Part shown: piece by piece, positions 24,500 through 33,812 of the stretch
Numbering within the stretch: the stretch's first letter is position 1
Layout of the letters: each line of letters starts with the position of its first letter
Position numbers and translations under genes: made by a program
Origin: an uncultured Marinobacter sp.
GTDB lineage: Bacteria; Pseudomonadota; Gammaproteobacteria; Pseudomonadales; Oleiphilaceae
Assembly (NCBI RefSeq): GCF_946886895.1
Contig: NZ_CAMPJO010000008.1
Span: forward strand, 1-64,000
Direction: 5' to 3'
DNA: 64,000 nucleotides
The notes under the pieces: generated by a model
The model's database searches: none
What the model saw: the letters and a program-made list of their open reading frames with translations, nothing else
What the model was told of the DNA's origin: nothing

Positions 24500-26584
24500 A
24501 TGAATCGTCCTAAAAATCAGAACCTTCGTTACACAATACTCTTTGCGCTGGGATGCGCCTCATCGGCTTTCGCCCAGGACGGCGACACACCACAGGCACT
24601 GGCTCCCTTGGAAGTAACCGCGACCCGGGGCCTGGATTCTCTGAACGTCAACCCGGGCGCAGTCACCGTTGTCGACCGCGAAGCCATTGAGGACCAGGCA
24701 GCACTGGGAGGGAACGTAGGAGACATACTGGCCAAGACGGTCCCGGGGCTATCGCCGTCAACCCATGGACTGACAACCGTTGCCCAGACCCTGCGCGGAC
24801 GCAACCTGTTCGTTCTTATTGACGGTATCCCGCAAACCATCAGCCTGCGGGATGGCCTGCATTCGCTCAACTCCATCGATCCGGCGTCCATTGAGCGAAT
24901 TGAAGTCATTCGCGGGTCCAATGGCGTCTACGGGTTTGGCGGTACTGGCGGTATCATCAACATTATTACCCGCAAAAATGAAAAAGGCGCCCCACTATAC
25001 CGTACGGAAGTGAATGGCGGGGTCTCCACGGAACACCTGAAAGACAGCGAACAGTACGGCGTGTCACAGAGTGTGACGGGCGGCCAGGGCGCCTTCGATT
25101 ACCAGCTCCGGGGTTCGGTGGAGAAGCGGAATTCTTTCTTTGATGCCGACGGCGACCGGATTCCACCGGACCCGAACGGCCAGGGTGGCATTGCCGATTC
25201 GAGGGAATTCGACCTGCTGGCCAAGTTGGGCTTTGACCTGGACGCCCAACGGCGCCTTCAGTTCACCACCAGTTACTACGACATCAAGCAGGACACCAGC
25301 TATGTACTGGCTCCCGGCGTTTACGGCGAGCAAAAAACGCGGGCGGTCAAGGGCGACCCCGGCGGAAAAGACCAGGGCACCGAAAACCTGAACGTGAATC
25401 TCACCTATAATGACGCCAGGTTGTTCGGGGACACCTCGTTCGGTGCTCAGCTCTACTACCGGGATTACATGACCCGCTTTGGGTACTTTGCCACCTTCTA
25501 CCCGGGCGGCGGGCAGTCTAAAACCGAATCCGAACGGCTGGGTTCGCGGCTGGATTTTGAAACGCCATTCGACGTGCTGTCCGGTGCCAAACTCCTCTGG
25601 GGTCTGGATACCTTGATGGAAACCACTTCACAGCCCCTGGAAGACGGCCGCACCTTCGTGCCCGAGATGGACCAGAACAGCGTAGCGCCCTTTTTGCAGG
25701 CGGAGCTTCGGCTGGATGAGCAGTGGACCGTCAACGCCGGGCTGCGTTATGAAAAGTTCTGGTTTGAAGTGGACGATTACACCACCGTATTCGGTGCTGA
25801 CGTCCAGGGCGGCGAGCTTGAATACAGTGAGACGGTCTTCAATACCGGCGCCAAATACCAGATCAACAACGTATGGGCGGCCACAGCGACCTTCTCCCAG
25901 GGCTTTACGGTGCCTGAGATTGGCAGAACGCTGCGTCAGCCGCAGCAAGGCACGTCTTTGGACCAGATCCGACCGCAGCCCCAGGTGGTGGATAACTACG
26001 AACTCGGCACCGAAGCCGTCTGGACCAGCGCTGATCTGGCTCTGACGCTCTTCTACAGCGAGTCCGAACTGGGCACAAGCCTTGCCGCGGCCAACGCCAA
26101 CGAGCCGATTCCGGTGCTGCGTAGCCCGGAGCGGATCTATGGGTTTGAAGCGGCGTTTAACGTGTACCCCACCGATAACCTGAGCACAGGCGGTACCTTC
26201 ACCTGGATGGAAGGCAAGGTCGACTCCGATGACAATGGCAGCTATGAAAGCTACCTGCCGGGGAACCGGATTTCGCCCCTCAAGCTGACAGGGTATGTCG
26301 AGCACCGGACCTCGGCCCGTTGGAGCAATCGCCTGCAAGCCATGGTCGTCGGTGATCGTGACCGGTTCAATGGCACTGGCTTTGGCCGGGGTGAGGTGGA
26401 ATCCTACACCATCGTGGATCTGACCAGCCGCTGGCAACTCCGGCACGGCGATATCACGCTCGCCGTCAACAACCTGCTGAATGAGGATTACTTCCCGGTG
26501 ATCTCACAAATCTACAACTTTGATACCCAGTACACCCAGGGCCCCGGCCGATCAGTCATGGTGACCTACGGGCTGGACTGGTAA
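24500..26584 (+). CDS. TonB-dependent siderophore receptor (IutA/PvuA-like)
   Basis: A 694-residue receptor. The signal peptide ends near SSAFA; the TonB box region is LAPLEVTATRG; the plug contains LRGRNLFVLIDGIPQTISL, RIEVIRGSNGVYGFGGTGG and INIITRK; a barrel follows and ends in an aromatic-terminated strand (VMVTYGLDW). It is a paralogue of the receptor at 31542-33668: both have 'RGR..L.LIDG(I/V)PQT..LRD' and '(T/S)(Q/E)GF..P(E/D)(I/V)GR.LR'. IutA and PvuA import hydroxycarboxylate siderophores (aerobactin, vibrioferrin); this ligand is inference. ATG 24500 gives the signal peptide; a longer reading frame upstream covers the DUF1127 gene and is rejected. It overlaps the convergent gene by 19 bp. 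Confidence 0.9.
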   Translation: MNRPKNQNLRYTILFALGCASSAFAQDGDTPQALAPLEVTATRGLDSLNVNPGAVTVVDREAIEDQAALGGNVGDILAKTVPGLSPSTHGLTTVAQTLRGRNLFVLIDGIPQTISLRDGLHSLNSIDPASIERIEVIRGSNGVYGFGGTGGIINIITRKNEKGAPLYRTEVNGGVSTEHLKDSEQYGVSQSVTGGQGAFDYQLRGSVEKRNSFFDADGDRIPPDPNGQGGIADSREFDLLAKLGFDLDAQRRLQFTTSYYDIKQDTSYVLAPGVYGEQKTRAVKGDPGGKDQGTENLNVNLTYNDARLFGDTSFGAQLYYRDYMTRFGYFATFYPGGGQSKTESERLGSRLDFETPFDVLSGAKLLWGLDTLMETTSQPLEDGRTFVPEMDQNSVAPFLQAELRLDEQWTVNAGLRYEKFWFEVDDYTTVFGADVQGGELEYSETVFNTGAKYQINNVWAATATFSQGFTVPEIGRTLRQPQQGTSLDQIRPQPQVVDNYELGTEAVWTSADLALTLFYSESELGTSLAAANANEPIPVLRSPERIYGFEAAFNVYPTDNLSTGGTFTWMEGKVDSDDNGSYESYLPGNRISPLKLTGYVEHRTSARWSNRLQAMVVGDRDRFNGTGFGRGEVESYTIVDLTSRWQLRHGDITLAVNNLLNEDYFPVISQIYNFDTQYTQGPGRSVMVTYGLDW

Positions 26585-27528
26585 GACTCTCGGGCTGATT
26601 CCACCGGATCATTCACGGTTTCGACGTGAACGGCAAACCAACACAGGGAGGGTGTTGGTCCTTCCTCAAGATCAGCGCAGGTATCGATGCGCTGAGTCGT
26701 TCTGACTTCGCAATGCGCTACCAAGGTGCCTGACGCCTCACCACTGTGCCAGTGCACCGGAACAATGGCCCTACTCTCCCCACGGGATTCCCCTGCATCA
26801 ACACGGGTGGTGGCCGTTATGCCACGAGCCGACAGCCGCTCCAGGACAGCAATTTCCGCGCATTGCCGGGCCGGTGATAGTCCACCATGGCCCCGGAAGC
26901 AAGGCAGGTAGGGCCGGTTAGCGGTTTCGCAGGCCAGCAATGGCGTGATATCTGCCGGGGCGATCCGGCCGTATTTTCGCAGTGAGGGTAAGACAAGAAC
27001 ACTGGCGGCCAATCGACAGCCACCCAGGTGCGAACTCTCCCAGAGTTCCATGGGCATCGTTTGCTGTTGTATGGCTTTGTCCAGGCGGCGATAGGTGTCG
27101 TAACCGAATTTGGCACAGCATTTGTCTTTCTTGCCATGGGTGCAGCAAAGCATCACCGGCAACAACTGGTGCTGCCCCGCCCAGCGATCAAGGCAGTGTC
27201 CGGCGTTCATGTCCGCCAGAAACCGGGGCAACTGCTCACGGTGCACGTCGAAGGCCCTTGCTTCCGGATACAGGATGAGCCGGTGCAGCTCGGCAGGCTG
27301 ATCCCTGCGGGTAATCAGGTTGACCCGCCGGCCGCCGGCTACCAGCGTTTCAATTTGATCCAGCAGTTCGTGAGACATATCACGGGCCTGGCGCAGACTC
27401 CGGGTCCAGGTTCGACGTGGCCAGCTGATCAGCAGCATTCGCCCGGCATGGGTCGCCGTGCCGGCCAGGGGGTCGCCAGCCTTCGCGCTGTCCACGGCAC
27501 AGAACCGGGGTGGTTGTTTCTCAGTCAT
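26566..27528 (-). CDS. Sucrase/ferredoxin-like [2Fe-2S] protein
   Basis: A 320-residue member of the Suc_Fer-like family, with a thioredoxin-like ferredoxin motif: VMLCCTHGKKDKCCAKFG, then ELWESSHLGGCRLAAS, giving the C-x-H-G-x-x-D-x-C-C and H-x-G-G pattern. The cysteines and histidines probably hold a [2Fe-2S] cluster. It overlaps the FecE-like ATPase gene by 8 bp on the same strand, inside a siderophore uptake locus, so a cytoplasmic role in ferric-siderophore reduction is a reasonable inference, as proposed for other iron-regulated relatives. It is convergent with the receptor gene. Confidence 0.8.
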   Translation of the reverse strand: MTEKQPPRFCAVDSAKAGDPLAGTATHAGRMLLISWPRRTWTRSLRQARDMSHELLDQIETLVAGGRRVNLITRRDQPAELHRLILYPEARAFDVHREQLPRFLADMNAGHCLDRWAGQHQLLPVMLCCTHGKKDKCCAKFGYDTYRRLDKAIQQQTMPMELWESSHLGGCRLAASVLVLPSLRKYGRIAPADITPLLACETANRPYLPCFRGHGGLSPARQCAEIAVLERLSARGITATTRVDAGESRGESRAIVPVHWHSGEASGTLVAHCEVRTTQRIDTCADLEEGPTPSLCWFAVHVETVNDPVESARESYQSSP

Positions 27529-28414
27529 GGCAGCTCACGGTTTCGGGTGCACCAGGCTGCAGCCTGCTATGGCGCTGCCCCCGCACCGGAACACACACGG
27601 GGCGCCCGGTGTGAGGATCCGGGACCACCTGGGCTTCGAGTTCAAACACCGAGCTGAGTGTGCGGGAGGTGAACACCTCGCCGGGGGTGCCGCGATGGAT
27701 GATGCGGCCCGAGCGCATCATTACCAGGCAGTCTGCGTAGGCCGCGGCCAGATTCAGGTCATGCAGTACCACCAACAGTGTCCGCCCATGGTCATGGGCC
27801 AGGCTGGCCAGCAGTTCGAGCAGATCCACCTGCACTTTCAGGTCGAGAAAGGTGGTTGGTTCATCCAGCAGCAACAGGCCGGTCTGCTGGGCGAGCACCA
27901 TGGCAATCCAGCACCGTTGTCGCTGGCCGCCGCTGAGGGCATCCACCGGTCGATCAGCAAAACCGGTGACATCTGCGGCCCTCATGGCTTCATCCACCGC
28001 CTGCTGGTCCTGGCGTGACCACTGGCGCAACAGGGTCTGATAGGGAAACCGCCCCAACCCCACGAGTTCCCGGACCGTCAGCCCGTCCGGCGCCGTGGGG
28101 CTTTGGGGAAGAATGCCCAGTTGCCTTGCAACCCAACGGGTGGACTGGCGATGGATGTCCTGGCCATTCAACAGTACGTGCCCATTACGGGGCGCCAGGG
28201 TGCGCGCCAGGGTTTTCAGCAAGGTGGACTTGCCACAGCCATTCGGGCCAAGCAGTACCGTCAGTTTGCCCGGGTCGAGTGTGAAATCCACGTCGCTGAT
28301 GACCGTTTCCCCGCCATAGCCCACGGTCAGGTTATGTCCGCTCAGGGTGGGCGGCGGATGGGCGGCTGCGCGGCTGTGGCTGTATTCTGGGATCGGAGGT
28401 TCTCGCTCAGGCAT
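27521..28414 (-). CDS. Siderophore ABC transporter ATPase (FecE/PvuE-like)
   Basis: A 297-residue ATPase. Walker A is GPNGCGKSTLLKTLA, the Q loop LGILPQSPTAPDG, the signature ALSGGQRQRCWIAMVLAQ, and Walker B LLLLDEPTTFLD with the D-loop following. 'PTTFLDL..Q...L.LL' is typical of FecE/FepC/FhuC. It powers import of ferric siderophores through the two FecCD-type permeases encoded across the divergent promoter (29444-31488). The start at 28414 leaves an 85-bp divergent region with a Fur-like site. It is in an operon with the [2Fe-2S] protein gene. Confidence 0.93.
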   Translation of the reverse strand: MPEREPPIPEYSHSRAAAHPPPTLSGHNLTVGYGGETVISDVDFTLDPGKLTVLLGPNGCGKSTLLKTLARTLAPRNGHVLLNGQDIHRQSTRWVARQLGILPQSPTAPDGLTVRELVGLGRFPYQTLLRQWSRQDQQAVDEAMRAADVTGFADRPVDALSGGQRQRCWIAMVLAQQTGLLLLDEPTTFLDLKVQVDLLELLASLAHDHGRTLLVVLHDLNLAAAYADCLVMMRSGRIIHRGTPGEVFTSRTLSSVFELEAQVVPDPHTGRPVCVPVRGQRHSRLQPGAPETVSCHD

Positions 28415-28443
28415 GATGATATCGCATTGAAGGTTGTGCAGAT

Positions 28444-28470
28444 GATAGTATTACGCATTCTCATTATCAA
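28444..28470. promoter_or_regulatory. Fur-box-like site in the divergent fecE/fecB-like promoter
   Basis: The AT-rich segment ATAGTATTACGCATTCTCAT (28445-28464) followed by TATCAA resembles one or two overlapping Fur hexamer arrays (ATTACG-CATTCT-CATTATC). It lies in the 85-bp gap between divergent importer genes, where a single Fur site could repress both. Judged by eye. Confidence 0.55.
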
Positions 28471-28499
28471 ATCTGACACTCAGCCAAAGAACCTTCACT

Positions 28500-29447
28500 G
28501 TGCCTGGAAACCCTCTTCCGAACCGATTACTGGTGACCGCTATTGCCCTGCTCTGGCCCGCCCTCGGCGCCTGTGCCGGGGCAGTGGCCATCGAACATGC
28601 ACTCGGTGTCACGCGCATACCAGAACCACCGGAGCGCGTAATCTCGCTCTACCAGGGCGCCACGGATACGGCGGTGGCCCTCGGGCTGGAGCCCGTGGGT
28701 GTGGTGGAGTCCTGGACGGAAAAACCGGTGTACCGGTATCTGAGAGGCCAGTTGACCGACGCTCACATGCTGGGCCTGGAAACCCAGCCAGACCTTGAAC
28801 GCATTGCCTGGCTGCATCCCGACCTGATTGTTGGCGCCCGCAACCGTCACCGTGCCATTTACCCACTGCTTGATCAGATTGCCCCGACCGTGATCGCTGA
28901 CGATGTTTACGACTTCAAAAGGCTTCTAACCATGATGGCCCGAGCCACCGGCCGGGTGCAGCAAGGTGAGAACCTGCTGGCCTGCTGGCGGGCACGGGTA
29001 AGGGATTTTCGGGCGCGTATCAGCGACAAGCTTGGCTCCCGGTGGCCACCGGAGGTCGCCATTCTCAGTTTCCGGGCGGACCATGCCCGGATTTACTATG
29101 GCGGGTTCGCCCGCACGGTGCTGGATGAGCTGGGCTTTGCCGCTCCCGCCGCCCACCACAGCGACAGCTGGGGGATAAAACTGACCAGCCAGGAGAGTAT
29201 TCCAGCCATGGATGCCGACGCCATTTTCGTGTTCATGGAGGACGACCCGGCCGTGCAGCGTACCTATCGTAACTGGACCTCACATCCACTGTGGCATGCC
29301 CTCCGCGCGGTTCGTCAGGAGGAAGTTCACATCGTTGATCCGGTTATCTGGAATATGGGCGCTGGCATCCTCGCAGCCCACCGCATGCTTGATGACCTTT
29401 ACCGGCATTACCGGCTTACAGTCGATAGTGAGACATGCGCACCATGA
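28500..29447 (+). CDS. Siderophore ABC transporter periplasmic binding protein (FecB/PvuB-like)
   Basis: A 315-residue cluster 8 (FhuD/FecB/BtuF-type) binding protein. After an N-terminal export signal (LVTAIALLWPALGACAG) it shows the family start EHALGVTRIPEPPERVISLY, LGLEPVGVVESW, DLERIAWLHPDLIVG and a C-terminal lobe with LDELGFAAP and HPLWHALRAV. These bind ferric siderophores in the periplasm and deliver them to FecCD. The only well placed start is GTG 28500. It overlaps the permease gene by 4 bp. Confidence 0.9.
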   Translation: MPGNPLPNRLLVTAIALLWPALGACAGAVAIEHALGVTRIPEPPERVISLYQGATDTAVALGLEPVGVVESWTEKPVYRYLRGQLTDAHMLGLETQPDLERIAWLHPDLIVGARNRHRAIYPLLDQIAPTVIADDVYDFKRLLTMMARATGRVQQGENLLACWRARVRDFRARISDKLGSRWPPEVAILSFRADHARIYYGGFARTVLDELGFAAPAAHHSDSWGIKLTSQESIPAMDADAIFVFMEDDPAVQRTYRNWTSHPLWHALRAVRQEEVHIVDPVIWNMGAGILAAHRMLDDLYRHYRLTVDSETCAP

Positions 29448-30448
29448 GTCCTGACAATATGAACCGGGTCCTCGGTGTCGCCGGTTGTCTGATGCTGCTC
29501 GCCCTGGCGGTTTTCAGCAGCCTGTTGCTGGGGCATATCGCGGTGAGCGTGGATGCCCTCTTTAACAGCCTGTTTGACTATCAACCTGGCAACCTGGAAC
29601 ACCTGGTGGTGCGCTCAGAGCGCGTGGCGCGGACCCTGATTGCCGTGGCCGTCGGTGCCGGGCTGGCTGTCGCCGGGGTGCTGATGCAGACATTGACCCG
29701 AAATCCGCTGGCGTCGCCGGGCATCTTCGGGATTAACGCCGGTGCGCTGTTCTTCGTGGTGGTAGGCGCCAGCCTGCTCTCCCTGACAGCGCCGACAGAG
29801 CTGATATGGCTGGCATTCACCGGCGCGGCCGTGGCGGCGGCTTTGGTGTACCTGCTGGGGCGCGATCCTGGCCAGGGGCTGTCCCCGGTCCGAACCGTTC
29901 TGGCAGGGGTCGCTATTACCGCGCTCTTTGTTTCCTTCTCCCAGGGTCTGCTGATCCTGAACCAGGACCGCTTCGAGAGTATTCTGTTCTGGCTGGCCGG
30001 TTCGGTATCCGGCCGCTCCCTGGACACAGTGGCACCACTTTTGCCCCTGGCGGCAGCCGGCATTGCCGTAACCTTCGCCCTCACGCGGCAGTTGAATGTG
30101 CTGGGCCTGGACGATGACGTAACCCGGGGCCTCGGCCTGAACGCCGGGCGGGTTCGGCTGATTGCGGGGCTGGTCGTCATTGTCCTGGCGGGAACATCGG
30201 TGGCGATAGCAGGCCTGATCGGGTTTGTCGGATTGATCGTCCCCCACATCGCCCGGCGCCTGTTCGGAACGGACCACCGCTGGCTCCTGCCCGCGGCCGC
30301 GATAATCGGTGCCACCCTGCTGGTGGCCGCGGATACCCTGGCCCGGCTGGTCATTCCGCCCCAGGAAATTCCCGTGGGGGTGATGACCGCGCTGATGGGC
30401 ACGCCGTTGTTTCTGCACCTCGCCCGCAAAACCGGGAGAACGACATGA
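29444..30448 (+). CDS. FecCD-family siderophore permease 1
   Basis: About 334 residues with ten predicted helices and the BtuC/FecCD signatures: RVARTLIAVAVGAGLAVAGV, MQTLTRNPLASPGIFGINAGA (the N-P-LA-P-xxLG-like motif), and GLIGFVGLIVPHIARRLFG, the cytoplasmic ATPase-coupling segment. ATG 29444 overlaps the binding-protein stop as ATGA; an ATG at 29435 is also in frame. It forms the membrane channel with the next gene product. Confidence 0.92.
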   Translation: MSPDNMNRVLGVAGCLMLLALAVFSSLLLGHIAVSVDALFNSLFDYQPGNLEHLVVRSERVARTLIAVAVGAGLAVAGVLMQTLTRNPLASPGIFGINAGALFFVVVGASLLSLTAPTELIWLAFTGAAVAAALVYLLGRDPGQGLSPVRTVLAGVAITALFVSFSQGLLILNQDRFESILFWLAGSVSGRSLDTVAPLLPLAAAGIAVTFALTRQLNVLGLDDDVTRGLGLNAGRVRLIAGLVVIVLAGTSVAIAGLIGFVGLIVPHIARRLFGTDHRWLLPAAAIIGATLLVAADTLARLVIPPQEIPVGVMTALMGTPLFLHLARKTGRTT

Positions 30449-31488
30449 GACCGGTACCCCGGGTATGGCGCAGTCCGGACGACCGGTGGTCAATCCGGTG
30501 TCAGCCCCGGGTGCTTGGGGTGGTGGCGCTGTTAAGCCTGCTGCTGGTATTAAGCGCCGGGGTCTCACTCAGTATGGGCAGCCACCCGATGACCCTGTCC
30601 ACAATGTTGCAGGCGCTGATCGCGCCCGGCGACGATCCGGGTATTCAACTGATCCTGTTTGAGATCCGCTTGCCTCGCATAGTGATGGGAATTCTGGTGG
30701 GTGCTGCGCTCGGTGTATCCGGGCTGATGCTACAGGGGCTGGTGCGTAACCCATTGGCTTCGCCCGATGTCATCGGGATCACCAGCGGTGCTTCGGCGGC
30801 AGCGGTGCTTTCCCTGTGGCTGGGAGGCACCGCGGTCGCGTTGGTGCCTGCGGCCATGTTGGGGGCCCTGACGGTCGCATCGGTCATTGTCGCCCTGGCC
30901 TGGCACCGGGGTGTCAGCCCGGGCCGGCTGGTGCTGGTGGGTATCGGCCTGGCGGCAGGCCTGACCTCCCTCACCACCCTGCTGCTGGTACTCAGCCCGG
31001 ATACGACTGCAATGATGGCGTATGTCTGGCTGACCGGGAGCCTGTACGCGTCCCGGTGGCAGGATGTCCTGGGCCTGGCACCCTGGCTGGCGCTCTGCCT
31101 GCCCCTGGCGCTGGCCAAGGCCAGGCACCTGGACATTCAGGCCATGGGAAACGATCTGGCACAGGGATTGGGCAGTGCGGTGCAGGGACACCGGCTGCTG
31201 TTTCTGTTGCTGTCGGTGGCGCTGGCCGGTTCCGCGGTTGCCTACGCCGGCGCCTTGGGCTTCGTCGGGCTAATGGCGCCCCACCTGGCCCGGCGCCTTG
31301 TTCGGGCCGGACACCCGGGATTACTGATTATAACCGGACTGACCGGCGCGCTGATCGTGCTCTGGGCAGATCTGATCGGGCGGACCGGGTTTGTGCCACG
31401 GGACTTGCCGGCGGGGATATTCGTGGCGGGTATCGGAGCACCGTTCTTCGTGTTTCTGCTGTATCGTCTTCGCCGGCAGGGGCGTTAG
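30445..31488 (+). CDS. FecCD-family siderophore permease 2
   Basis: A 347-residue permease starting with an ATGA overlap with permease 1. Family motifs: EIRLPRIVMGILVGAALGVS, LMLQGLVRNPLASPDVIGIT, and GALGFVGLMAPHLARRLV. The first 25 residues are a hydrophilic N-terminal extension before helix 1. Fec/Pvu-type importers use two different permeases, so this completes the BCDE set with the divergent ATPase gene. Confidence 0.92.
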   Translation: MRPVPRVWRSPDDRWSIRCQPRVLGVVALLSLLLVLSAGVSLSMGSHPMTLSTMLQALIAPGDDPGIQLILFEIRLPRIVMGILVGAALGVSGLMLQGLVRNPLASPDVIGITSGASAAAVLSLWLGGTAVALVPAAMLGALTVASVIVALAWHRGVSPGRLVLVGIGLAAGLTSLTTLLLVLSPDTTAMMAYVWLTGSLYASRWQDVLGLAPWLALCLPLALAKARHLDIQAMGNDLAQGLGSAVQGHRLLFLLLSVALAGSAVAYAGALGFVGLMAPHLARRLVRAGHPGLLIITGLTGALIVLWADLIGRTGFVPRDLPAGIFVAGIGAPFFVFLLYRLRRQGR

Positions 31489-31494
31489 CCAGAA

Positions 31495-31520
31495 CGAAAA
31501 ACCGGGGCACCAGGCCCCGG
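31495..31520 (-). terminator. Rho-independent terminator for the receptor gene
   Basis: On the minus strand CCGGGGC-CTGGT-GCCCCGG is followed at once by TTTTTCG. It lies 22-47 bp after the stop of the minus-strand TonB receptor gene at 31542. The plus-strand permease gene ends just on the other side, but there the hairpin has no T-run. Confidence 0.8.
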
Positions 31521-31541
31521 AAAGGAAGACAACCATGAAGA

Positions 31542-33668
31542 TCAGAAGTCGAGTTGGTATCCCAGTTTAATGGTCCGCCCCCGGCCCTTGAAATAATACT
31601 CATCACTGACTCGTGCCGCTTGCGAGTAATACGTGAAGTAATCCTCGTCCAGCAGGTTCTCGATACCGAGAGAGACGGTGCCAGCACTGGTTTGATAGGC
31701 CATTGCGCCATCCAGCAGGCCGTAGCCATCGAAGTCCAGTTGTTCTCCCTCCACATCACGGTCCAGGAACTGCTGGAATTGCAGATGGCTGGACAGTGCG
31801 CTGGTCCAGCCGGCGGACCAGGTCAATTTCACGGTTTCCGGAGCGATATTGATGCCGGTCAGCTTTTTGTCGACGCTGCCGTCGCCATCGGTGTCAGACT
31901 TACCCGAGGCGTAGGTGTAGACAAAGCCCAACGTGTGCCGGGAAAACACGTCGGCTTCGGCGGTCACCTCCACGCCCTTGATTTCGGTTTTCTCGCGGCT
32001 GCCCACCCAAGTGCCGTTTTGCTCGGTCAGGCGCTCACCAAACTCGGAATCCGACTCGTAGTAGCTGACTTCCAGGTGGTAACGGTCCCAGTTGAAGCGC
32101 GTTCCCACTTCCCGGTTATCGGTGACGATAGGCTGGAGCTGAAGCAGGTTGTCGACATCCTGTCCCGGGGTACCGATACCCCGCAGTACACGGCCGACGT
32201 CCGGCATGCCAAAGCCTTCGGAGTAATTGCCATAAATCTGCGCCCAGTCGGTCACCTGATAGACGATGCCGGCGTTAAACAGTGTCTCATCAAAGTCCGG
32301 GCTGCCGCCCTGAACTGTGACATTATCCTGAGTCACATTACTGCGATCGATAGTGTTATAGGTGTTTACGTCGAGCTCTGCCTGTTCGTGGCGCACCCCG
32401 GTATGCAGGCTGAGCGCATCGGTGACCTGGATATCGCCCTGCACAAAACCGGCAAGGTTCCGGAACTGCGAATCCGGCACATAGGTGCGCCCGGTCTCAA
32501 CCAGTACCTGTTTGGTCTCATCCTGCAGCACATCCAGGCCGGTAGTCAGCGTCAGGTGGTCATTCAGTAGCCCGGCCCGGGTGAGCGTGAACTTGCCCCC
32601 CAGTTTGTCAGACTCATTCCGGGTCTGGTCGAACTGGGTGTTGCCGTCTTCGTCCTGATAGGGAAAGTAAGGCGTTGTTGCGAATTGCGCCCGAAAGGTC
32701 TGGCTGTAGAGCTGGGTATCGACCCGGTTGCCGAACCAGTCATCGTGGGTGTAGGAAAGCCGCGCGGTGGTCACGCGATTGTAGCCTGGCTCCCCATCCG
32801 GGTTACCGGGGCGCGCCGTGGTGGGTTCGCCGTTCGCCCGGTCGCCGGGCACCGGCACGTAACCGCCCTCGCCTTCGAGTTCGAAACGGTTCACGAAAAA
32901 CTCGACATTCTGGCTGTCGTCCAGCCAGTAACCGATCTTGGCCAGCACATCGTAGCTCTCGGAGTTCTGGATTTCCCCCGGATAGGCCACGCCGACAATC
33001 CGGTCACCGCCGTCGTAATAGATACCCCGCTTCTGCAAGGTAGCGCCCGCCAGGTAGTCCCAGGAACCTGACTGACCGCTGAGCTGGTAACCGAGTTTGT
33101 ACCCCTGGCCATCGGAGTCGACATCGTCATCTGTGGTTACGCTGGCGTTCAGGGACTGGTTCAGCTCGCCGCCCTCCGGCTTCCGGGTTACGAAGTTGAT
33201 GATGCCGCCGGTCGCACCCAGCCCGTGCTCCGCGCTGGCACCATGGATGACTTCGATTCGTTCCACCATGCTCAGGTCAATGGTGTAACTGTCACGGGCA
33301 CTGTCGCGCAGCGGGTTGGTCTGGGGCACTCCGTCCACCAGAAACAGTGGTGAGCGGCCCCGGAAGGTTTCCCCGGCATTGGACAGTTTCTGTCGCCCCG
33401 GTGAATAAGATGGGATGAGATTGCTGAGGACCTGCCCCGAATCGGAGGTGATAGCCAGTTGCTGCTCGATTTCCTCTCGGGTAATGATCGTGGTTTTCTG
33501 GGGTGTTTCATTGACCGTTGCATGATTCCGCTTGGCGGTAACCACCAGGGGGGCCAGCTTATTGGCGCTGCGGCCTTCGTTGTTCATGGTCTGGGCGGTG
33601 CCGGATACCGGAACCAGGGCCGCAATACTCGCGCTGAGCAGCCACCGGGTGGGGAGTACGATGTTCAT
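31542..33668 (-). CDS. TonB-dependent siderophore receptor 2 (IutA/PvuA-like)
   Basis: About 708 residues: signal peptide (MNIVLPTRWLLSASIAALVP, cut near GTAQ), TonB box region LAPLVVTAKR, plug with FRGRSPLFLVDGVPQTNPLR, RIEVIHGASAEHGLGATGG and INFVTRK, and a barrel ending in IKLGYQLDF. It resembles PvuA/IutA plugs even more than the paralogue at 24500 does. Two related receptors flanking one BCDE importer recalls the pvuA1-pvuA2 arrangement of vibrioferrin uptake, though no siderophore synthesis gene is in the window. I chose ATG 33668 for the signal peptide; an extension to 33725 lacks one. Confidence 0.9.
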   Translation of the reverse strand: MNIVLPTRWLLSASIAALVPVSGTAQTMNNEGRSANKLAPLVVTAKRNHATVNETPQKTTIITREEIEQQLAITSDSGQVLSNLIPSYSPGRQKLSNAGETFRGRSPLFLVDGVPQTNPLRDSARDSYTIDLSMVERIEVIHGASAEHGLGATGGIINFVTRKPEGGELNQSLNASVTTDDDVDSDGQGYKLGYQLSGQSGSWDYLAGATLQKRGIYYDGGDRIVGVAYPGEIQNSESYDVLAKIGYWLDDSQNVEFFVNRFELEGEGGYVPVPGDRANGEPTTARPGNPDGEPGYNRVTTARLSYTHDDWFGNRVDTQLYSQTFRAQFATTPYFPYQDEDGNTQFDQTRNESDKLGGKFTLTRAGLLNDHLTLTTGLDVLQDETKQVLVETGRTYVPDSQFRNLAGFVQGDIQVTDALSLHTGVRHEQAELDVNTYNTIDRSNVTQDNVTVQGGSPDFDETLFNAGIVYQVTDWAQIYGNYSEGFGMPDVGRVLRGIGTPGQDVDNLLQLQPIVTDNREVGTRFNWDRYHLEVSYYESDSEFGERLTEQNGTWVGSREKTEIKGVEVTAEADVFSRHTLGFVYTYASGKSDTDGDGSVDKKLTGINIAPETVKLTWSAGWTSALSSHLQFQQFLDRDVEGEQLDFDGYGLLDGAMAYQTSAGTVSLGIENLLDEDYFTYYSQAARVSDEYYFKGRGRTIKLGYQLDF

Positions 33669-33743
33669 AGAAAGGGTCTCGAATCGTGTGCATGGCTCGC
33701 CCGGAAGTCTACTCCCGGGCATCACGTGGCATTAATGCGACGC

Positions 33744-33762
33744 AAATGCTAACGATTCGCAC
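33744..33762. promoter_or_regulatory. Weak Fur-box-like site upstream of receptor 2
   Basis: AAATGCTAACGATTCGCAC, read on the minus strand GTGCGAATCGTTAGCATTT, has the GCGAAT...AGCATT frame of a Fur site with several mismatches. It is 76-94 bp before the receptor start. Weaker than the other two sites in this island. Confidence 0.4.
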
Positions 33763-33812
33763 TTCCATATGCAAACAAACTGTAGCTTTTCCTGCCAGTC
33801 ACCCGTTGGTGG

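Noticed and set aside
29581..30568. Long minus-strand frames over the permease gene
   Set aside because: Arg/Pro/Gln-rich shadow frames opposite a clear FecCD permease.
26566..33668. A full vibrioferrin locus
   Set aside because: Uptake genes only; no NIS synthetase or other siderophore synthesis genes are present.
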